DNA of 64,000 nt from Halomicronema sp. CCY15110 (GTDB lineage Bacteria > Cyanobacteriota > Cyanobacteriia > Phormidesmidales > Phormidesmidaceae): assembly GCF_016888165.1 (NCBI RefSeq), contig NZ_JACSWC010000421.1, positions 1-64,000 of the forward strand. Reading direction: 5' to 3'. Shown here piece by piece: positions 63,978 through 64,000 of this stretch (positions are counted from its first letter, which is position 1; each line of letters opens with the position of its first letter). A program made the translations under genes and the position numbers. Under the pieces are notes generated by a model that searched no databases, was not told the origin of the DNA, and worked only from the letters and a program-made list of their open reading frames with translations.

Positions 63978-64000
63978 CACTTCATCTCAGGGTTTGGGAT

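Noticed and set aside
1-64000. tRNA, rRNA, CRISPR arrays or intact transposons
   Set aside because: I searched the spacers by eye for tRNA T-loop text, CRISPR-like spaced repeats and transposase motifs and found none.

Overview
The window comes from a cyanobacterial chromosome. The evidence is the very dense palindrome GCGATCGC (HIP1) in genes and spacers, a base composition in the mid-50s % G+C by eye, and many families largely confined to cyanobacteria: DUF3110, DUF2811, DUF3153, a cyanobacterial TamB, YvcK with an N-terminal membrane anchor, and an Mla-type ABC/MCE pair. The style fits a Leptolyngbya- or Nodosilinea-like lineage, but that is inference. There are no rRNA genes, tRNA genes, CRISPR arrays or intact insertion sequences that I can see.

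Layout. 0.5-8.7 kb is mostly minus strand: a HAD phosphatase, cardiolipin synthase, an EEP-family hydrolase, ClpB, glyoxalase I between inverted copies of a CACCCTG-type repeat, a DUF3153 lipoprotein and a coiled-coil protein. 9-14.7 kb holds a zinc-ribbon-like protein, a DUF2267 protein, a 1235-residue membrane protein combining a serine-hydrolase-like and a cysteine-protease-like region, and a DUF4383 membrane protein. 15-24 kb carries tamB-lepB, DUF3110, a 43-residue protein coupled to aroQ, and cinA. 24-33 kb has a GT39 glycosyltransferase, a TauE/SafE permease, a probable non-coding RNA with a strong terminator, a NYN-domain protein, a glycine-betaine type ABC transporter and an MFS exporter. 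33-39 kb has a pentapeptide-repeat protein, a formyltetrahydrofolate cyclo-ligase relative, a secreted NTF2-like protein, a GT2 glycosyltransferase, a 1.3 kb stretch without genes, and sfsA.

39.25-39.91 kb is a gene-free spacer with phased DnaA-box-like nonamers and is a candidate replication origin. It is followed by DUF2811, an alkaline-phosphatase-superfamily enzyme, rmuC, an EamA exporter and an alpha/beta hydrolase. 45.1-48.1 kb holds a divergent pair: a 90-residue membrane protein and an 842-residue HTH / STAND-type ATPase / HAT-TPR protein, with repeats in the shared promoter. This pair is the best candidate for a little-described signalling or defence system.

48-64 kb is again housekeeping: tenA, an FtsL/FtsB-like protein, a YdcF-like protein, a Gfo/Idh oxidoreductase, cysS (its 3' third is compositionally foreign), a geranylgeranyl-reductase-family enzyme, a CDF metal transporter, YvcK, MlaF-MlaD, a protein resembling the type 23 polymorphic-toxin domain family, and a membrane GTPase of the DUF697 class. 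Cell-envelope functions recur across the window (cardiolipin synthase, TamB, signal peptidase, MlaFD, YdcF, YvcK, glycosyltransferases), but they are not in one operon.
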